DNA of 9,306 bases from Streptomyces lilacinus (GTDB taxonomy: Bacteria > Actinomycetota > Actinomycetes > Streptomycetales > Streptomycetaceae), in NCBI GenBank assembly GCA_000715685.1, contig KL569381.1:61903-71208 (forward strand). Reading direction: 5' to 3'. A program made the translations under genes and the position numbers. Under the pieces are notes generated by a model. It made no database searches. It saw nothing but the letters and a program-made list of their open reading frames with translations, and was not told the origin of the DNA. Below are positions 7,308 through 9,306 of the stretch, in pieces (position 1 is the first letter of the stretch; each line of letters starts with the position of its first letter).

Positions 7308-8038
7308 GCGTTGACCAGCTTCTTCAGGAGCGAGGTGAAGAATCCGAGCCCGTCCGTGCGGCCGGTGCCGACGAGGGGCTCGACGGCGTGCTCGGGGTGC
7401 GGCATCAGGCCGACGACGTTGCCGGCGGCGTTGGTGATGCCGGCGATGTCGCGGAGCGAGCCGTTGGGGTTTCCGTCGAGGTAGCGGAAGGCGACGCGGC
7501 CCTCGGCCTCGAGCTCGTCGAGGGTGCGCTCGTCGGCCACGTAGCGGCCGTCGATGTTCTTCAGCGGGACGGAGATCTCCTGGCCCGCTTCGTAGTCGGC
7601 CGTCCAGGCGGTGTTCGCGTTCTCGACGCGGAGCTTCTGGTCGCGGCAGATGAAGTGCAGGTGGTTGTTGCGCAGCATCGCGCCGGGGAGGAGGTGCGTC
7701 TCGGTGAGCACCTGGAAGCCGTTGCAGATGCCGAGGACGGGCATGCCGCCCTTGGCCTGCTCGATGACGGTCTCCATGACCGGCGAGAAGCGGGAGATGG
7801 CGCCCGCCCGCAGATAGTCGCCGTAGGAGAAACCGCCGGGCAGGACCACGGCGTCCACCTGCTTGAGGTCCTTGTCGCGGTGCCAGAGGGGCACGGCCTC
7901 CAGACCGGCGATCCGGACGGCGCGCTGGGTGTCGCGGTCGTCCAGGGTGCCGGGGAAGGTGATGACCCCTACCCGAATATTGCTGCGGCCCGAAGGGCCT
8001 CCACAACGGGTGGTGGTGGGTGACGGGCGGGGGGTCAC
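7304..8038 (-). CDS. purQ: FGAM synthase glutaminase subunit PurQ
   Basis: Class-I glutamine amidotransferase that makes ammonia for PurL. Numbered from GTG 8036-8038 (244 residues), the nucleophile is Cys105 (LGICNGFQ) with His214 and Glu216 (MPHPEHA); [19 protein letters not shown] (66-84) is the family oxyanion-hole region. The GTG overlaps the purS stop as GTGA, and the gene's own stop overlaps purL as ATGA. The start is odd. Family homology begins only at about residue 21 ([10 protein letters not shown]), and the preceding 20 residues are Pro/Thr/Arg-rich. No other ATG, GTG or TTG is in frame there; only ATT (7976-7978) matches the usual N-terminus. GGAGG (7998-8002) stands 19 bases before it with a GGCCC-TTC-GGGCC hairpin between. 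Either this PurQ has a short extension or it starts at a rare codon. Identity is secure; the start is not. Confidence 0.95.
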   Translation of the reverse strand: MTPRPSPTTTRCGGPSGRSNIRVGVITFPGTLDDRDTQRAVRIAGLEAVPLWHRDKDLKQVDAVVLPGGFSYGDYLRAGAISRFSPVMETVIEQAKGGMPVLGICNGFQVLTETHLLPGAMLRNNHLHFICRDQKLRVENANTAWTADYEAGQEISVPLKNIDGRYVADERTLDELEAEGRVAFRYLDGNPNGSLRDIAGITNAAGNVVGLMPHPEHAVEPLVGTGRTDGLGFFTSLLKKLVNA

Positions 8039-8280
8039 GAGTCCACTCGCACGGTGAAGTCCTCGATCACGGTGTTGGCGAGAAACGTTTCCGCCATCGC
8101 GTGGATTCGGGCGAGGGCGGCCTCGTCGACCGGGCCCTCCACCTCGAGTTCAAAGCGCTTGCCCTGACGGACGTCGGCGATCCCCTCGAAACCCAGGCGT
8201 GGCAGCGCGCGCTGCACCGCCTGGCCCTGCGGGTCGAGGATCTCCGGCTTGAGCATGACGTCGACTACGACGCGTGCCAC
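8035..8280 (-). CDS. purS: FGAM synthase accessory subunit PurS
   Basis: An 81-residue small subunit that bridges PurQ and PurL and helps channel ammonia in the three-part FGAM synthase. It starts [18 protein letters not shown] after the initiator, then [22 protein letters not shown] and ANTVIEDF, all matching the family, and its length is typical. Two in-frame GTG codons are possible. The one at 8284-8286 overlaps GGGAG (8286-8290), while the one at 8278-8280 has that GGGAG five bases upstream and gives the usual N-terminus, so 8280 is chosen. It leads the purS-purQ-purL operon, overlapping purQ by 4 bases, and is divergent from the lsr2-like gene across a 316-base control region. Confidence 0.94.
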   Translation of the reverse strand: MARVVVDVMLKPEILDPQGQAVQRALPRLGFEGIADVRQGKRFELEVEGPVDEAALARIHAMAETFLANTVIEDFTVRVDS

Positions 8281-8404
8281 TGGCACTCCCGGTGTGTGGT
8301 GCGTGAGCTGAAGCGGTGATGCCAGCGTACAGTCCCGAAAAATCTACGCGCATAGATATGCTCGGCTTATCCTTCGCGTTTTGCACGGACCCCTCGGGAA
8401 CGCT

Positions 8405-8435
8405 CGGAAAAATTCCGGGAAAAATCCCCGGGGAT
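8405..8435. repeat. Three overlapping palindromes
   Basis: CGGAA-AAA-TTCCG (8405-8417), GGGA-AAAA-TCCC (8417-8428) and the perfect 12-base palindrome ATCCCCGGGGAT (8424-8435) run into one another. The first two share a GGAAAAAT core about 11 bases apart, roughly one helical turn. It is an A-tract array in a GC-rich genome, in the control region of a gene whose family binds AT-rich DNA, so autoregulation is possible but inferred. Confidence 0.45.
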
Positions 8436-8544
8436 CACACCGCCGCGATTGCGTCGGACGGCACCGACGGAATTAACTGGGCCGCACGATGCATTGCCCT
8501 TTGTTGTACAAATGAATATGTATTGACCGAGAACAACAGCAACC

Positions 8545-8576
8545 TTGACATCGCCGCAGGTCACCGCGGCGATACT
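8545..8576 (+). promoter_or_regulatory. Promoter of the lsr2-like gene with inverted repeat between -35 and -10
   Basis: TTGACA (8545-8550) is a perfect -35 and GATACT (8571-8576) a 5/6 -10, though the 20-base spacer is long. A perfect inverted repeat, ATCGCCGC (8550-8557) with GCGGCGAT (8566-8573), fills the spacer exactly. A bound regulator could block the promoter or, by twisting the DNA, correct the spacer. Transcription would start near 8583, a few bases before AAGGA (8583-8587). Confidence 0.5.
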
Positions 8577-8596
8577 GGCCGAAAGGACCGATTTCC

Positions 8597-8905
8597 GTGG
8601 CGCAGCGCGTAGTGGTCACACTCTCCGACGACATGGACGGCGGGGATGCCGCGGAGACCATCATCTTCGGGCTCGACGGCAAGTCGTACGAGATCGACCT
8701 GAACTCTGCCAATGCGAAGAAACTGCGTGGCGTCCTCGCGCCTTACGTGGAGGCCGGCCGCAAGCAGTCCCGCTCGGGCAGGGCCTACCGCCGGACGGCC
8801 GTCGCGCCCGACCCGGCGGCGGTCCGGGCGTGGGCCCGCTCGAACGGCATGGAGGTGCCGCCCCGCGGCCGCATCCCCAAGAAGGTCTACGAGGCCTGTC
8901 TCTAG
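8597..8905 (+). CDS. Lsr2-family nucleoid-associated protein, 3' end replaced by adapter sequence
   Basis: An H-NS-like DNA-bridging protein that binds AT-rich DNA and silences acquired genes in actinobacteria. Its position beside purS fits the second streptomycete paralogue (LsrL) rather than the main Lsr2, by recollection of gene order. Residues 1-52 are the dimerisation domain (MAQRVVVTLSDDMDGGDAAE, FGLDGKSYEIDL, NAKKLRG), then a basic linker (GRKQSRSGRAYRR). The DNA-binding domain has VRAWARSNGMEVPPRGRIPKKVYEA with the AT-hook-like RGR at about 92-94. Start GTG 8597 has AAGGA (8583-8587) nine bases upstream. Genuine coding sequence ends at about 8896 (VYEA); the next codons TGT CTC TAG come from the adapter at 8896-8922. 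Homologues continue for only a few more residues, so about 100 residues are authentic and the stop codon is artificial. Confidence 0.9.
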   Translation: MAQRVVVTLSDDMDGGDAAETIIFGLDGKSYEIDLNSANAKKLRGVLAPYVEAGRKQSRSGRAYRRTAVAPDPAAVRAWARSNGMEVPPRGRIPKKVYEACL

Positions 8906-8922
8906 ATGTGTATAAGAGACAG
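8896..8922. other. Tn5 mosaic-end (Nextera) adapter chimera, sequencing artefact
   Basis: Bases 8904-8922 are exactly the 19-base Tn5 mosaic end used in transposase library kits, and 8896-8903 (CTGTCTCT) are the outer eight bases of a second, inverted copy. The mosaic end is a synthetic hybrid of the two natural IS50 ends, so it does not occur in wild bacterial DNA. There is no transposon body and no 9-base target duplication. In translation it yields the VYKRQ and LLYTS peptides familiar from adapter-contaminated protein entries. Linkage across it is unproven. Confidence 0.95.
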
Positions 8923-8932
8923 ATCATCGGAT

Positions 8933-8963
8933 TTGCCAACCACCCCAGGTGATCAGCTAGAGT
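8933..8963 (+). promoter_or_regulatory. Promoter of the tRNA-Gly(UCC) pair
   Basis: TTGCCA (8933-8938) and TAGAGT (8958-8963), 19 bases apart, fit -35 and -10 elements. The block aligns without gaps to 9213-9243 ahead of the third tRNA (23 of 31 bases identical), which supports a real promoter. Transcription would start near 8970, about 47 bases before the first tRNA. It begins 11 bases after the adapter junction, so upstream elements may be missing. Confidence 0.55.
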
Positions 8964-9016
8964 TTGGATCACGCCGAGGGGCAAGGCCGGGAAACGGGCC
9001 GGAACTTCGGGGTCAT

Positions 9017-9088
9017 GCGGGTGTAGCTCAGTAGTAGAGCGCCCCCTTTCCAAGGGGGAGGCGCAGTGTGCGATTCCTGTCACCCGCT
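9017..9088 (+). tRNA. tRNA-Gly (anticodon UCC), atypical T arm, copy 1
   Basis: A 72-nucleotide tRNA without encoded CCA. The acceptor stem 9017-9023 with 9081-9087 is fully paired and the discriminator is T9088. D stem GCTC/GAGC, anticodon stem CCCCC/GGGGG, anticodon TCC at 9049-9051, reading GGA and probably GGG. Three departures from canon: D loop AGTAGTA has A, not G, at position 18; the T loop begins T54-G55-C56 (GTGC) instead of GTTC; and in the normal register the T stem CAGTG/CCTGT has one Watson-Crick and one G-U pair. A shifted fold (9063-9066 with 9077-9080) gives a 4-bp stem and a 10-base loop. The second copy shares all of this, so it is not a read error. Compare the non-proteinogenic staphylococcal glycine tRNAs. 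Confidence 0.9.
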
Positions 9089-9101
9089 CTGACCGTCCAC
9101 C

Positions 9102-9117
9102 AGCCACGCAAGTGGCT
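9102..9117 (+). other. Hairpin between the two tRNA-Gly(UCC) genes
   Basis: A 6-bp stem (9102-9107 with 9112-9117) closed by a GCAA tetraloop, 13 bases after the first tRNA. No T-tract follows and no promoter is seen before the second tRNA, so it is more likely a processing or protecting structure in a shared precursor than a terminator. Confidence 0.4.
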
Positions 9118-9132
9118 CGGTGAGATGGCCGC

Positions 9133-9204
9133 GCGGGTGTAGCTCAGTAGTAGAGCGCCCTCTTTCCAAGAGGGAGGCGCAGTGTGCGATTCCTGTCACC
9201 CGCT
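9133..9204 (+). tRNA. tRNA-Gly (anticodon UCC), atypical T arm, copy 2
   Basis: Differs from the copy at 9017-9088 at only two of 72 positions: 30 (T9161 for C) and 40 (A9171 for G). These face each other in the anticodon stem, so C-G has become U-A and the stem stays intact. The anticodon TCC is at 9165-9167. The A18, GTGC T loop and poorly paired T stem are identical to copy 1. It lies 44 bases after copy 1 with no promoter of its own visible, so the pair is probably one transcript. No CCA is encoded. Confidence 0.9.
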
Positions 9205-9212
9205 CTCATCGC

Positions 9213-9243
9213 TTACCGACCACTCCGGTGGATCAGGTACAGT
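9213..9243 (+). promoter_or_regulatory. Promoter of the third tRNA
   Basis: TTACCG (9213-9218) and TACAGT (9238-9243) are 19 bases apart, aligning with the block at 8933-8963 base for base at 23 of 31 positions, including ACCAC and GATCAG. Transcription would start near 9250, about 33 bases before the tRNA at 9283. The -35 is weaker than in the first block. Confidence 0.45.
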
Positions 9244-9282
9244 GGTGCACGCACCGCCCAGTGAGAGCTGGTCGGGAGCAAT

Positions 9283-9306
9283 GCGGACGTAGCTCAGTTG
9301 GTAGAG
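9283..9306 (+). tRNA. tRNA, 5' part only (probably tRNA-Gly(GCC))
   Basis: The window ends after the acceptor strand GCGGACG, TA, the D stem GCTC and the D loop AGTTGGTA with its canonical GG. The anticodon is not included. Actinobacterial tRNA-Gly(GCC) begins this way, and the neighbours are glycine tRNAs, so that is the likely identity. Its normal D loop contrasts with the two tRNAs before it. Ending inside a repeated tRNA is typical of a short-read contig end. Confidence 0.65.

Larger units (their letters stand above)
8281..8596. promoter_or_regulatory. Divergent control region between purS and the lsr2-like gene
   Basis: 316 bases with no gene, visibly poorer in G+C from about 8336 to 8550. 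For purS (minus strand) -10 candidates are TACGCT (8329-8324) and TAGATT (8346-8341), both without a clear -35. An inverted repeat ATCTA-N6-TAGAT (8342-8357) overlaps them and could be a purine-operon operator. Others are the palindrome cluster at 8405-8435, CGTCGG-N6-CCGACG (8452-8469) and TTGTACAA (8504-8511). The lsr2-side promoter is at 8545-8576. Confidence 0.6.

Noticed and set aside
4980..7484. 834-codon plus-strand ORF opposite purL
   Set aside because: Same cause: long open antisense frames are expected in such GC-rich DNA, and the minus strand encodes all PurL motifs.
7308..8006. N-terminal extension of purL to a 982-residue protein
   Set aside because: The extra residues are out-of-frame purQ sequence; PurL homology starts at the ATG at 7307, which overlaps the purQ stop.
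8284..8286. Upstream GTG as purS start
   Set aside because: It overlaps the GGGAG ribosome-binding site; the GTG at 8278-8280 has proper spacing and gives the family N-terminus.
8896..8922. Natural Tn5/IS50 insertion
   Set aside because: The 19 bases match the synthetic mosaic end, not natural inside or outside ends; no transposase and no 9-base duplication flank it.
8545..8952. 135-codon ORF reading through the adapter
   Set aside because: It is out of frame with the lsr2-like gene and contains the adapter-derived VYKRQ peptide, so it is an artefact.
1..9306. CRISPR array, prophage, insertion sequence, toxin-antitoxin or defence system
   Set aside because: No regularly spaced repeats, transposase, integrase, nuclease or toxin-like ORF was seen on either strand.

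Overview
The window looks like chromosomal DNA from Streptomyces or a close relative. It is GC-rich with strongly biased third codon positions. It carries a valine-dehydrogenase-type gene beside a DUF3073 gene, the small-type purS/purQ/purL set, an Fe-S-type purF and an Lsr2-type nucleoid protein. Assignments rest on reading the protein motifs; no database search was run.

Layout. The 3' end of a branched-chain amino-acid dehydrogenase gene (1-521, +) is followed by about 370 bases of structured non-coding DNA, then a small DUF3073 gene (893-1153, +). Two strong hairpins (1177-1205 and 1268-1326) separate it from a minus-strand purine block. Read right to left, that block is purS-purQ-purL (8280 to 5058, each junction overlapping by 4 bases), a hairpin terminator, a mycothiol-dependent maleylpyruvate isomerase / sterol-carrier-like gene (4963 to 4127), then purF-purM (3962 to 1331). 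PurF makes phosphoribosylamine, PurS/Q/L make FGAM and PurM closes the imidazole ring, so steps 1, 4 and 5 of IMP synthesis are present. Both purF and the isomerase-like gene have a -10 element placed so that transcription should start on the first base of the start codon (leaderless mRNAs).

Right end. A palindrome-rich, relatively AT-rich divergent region (8281-8596) lies between purS and an lsr2-like gene (8597 onward, +). That gene loses its last codons at 8896-8922, where a complete 19-base Tn5 mosaic-end (Nextera adapter) sequence and an 8-base piece of a second copy are fused into the DNA. This is a library or assembly artefact, so linkage across it is unproven.

Beyond it lie two nearly identical tRNA-Gly(UCC) genes and the start of a third tRNA, where the window ends. 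The tRNA pair is the most interesting biology here. Both have A instead of G at position 18, GTGC instead of GTTC in the T loop, and a T stem that hardly pairs. The same class of change marks the staphylococcal tRNA-Gly species that avoid the ribosome and feed peptidoglycan bridge synthesis. Streptomyces also adds one glycine per peptidoglycan stem with a Fem-type, tRNA-dependent ligase, so a dedicated cell-wall tRNA is a testable idea.
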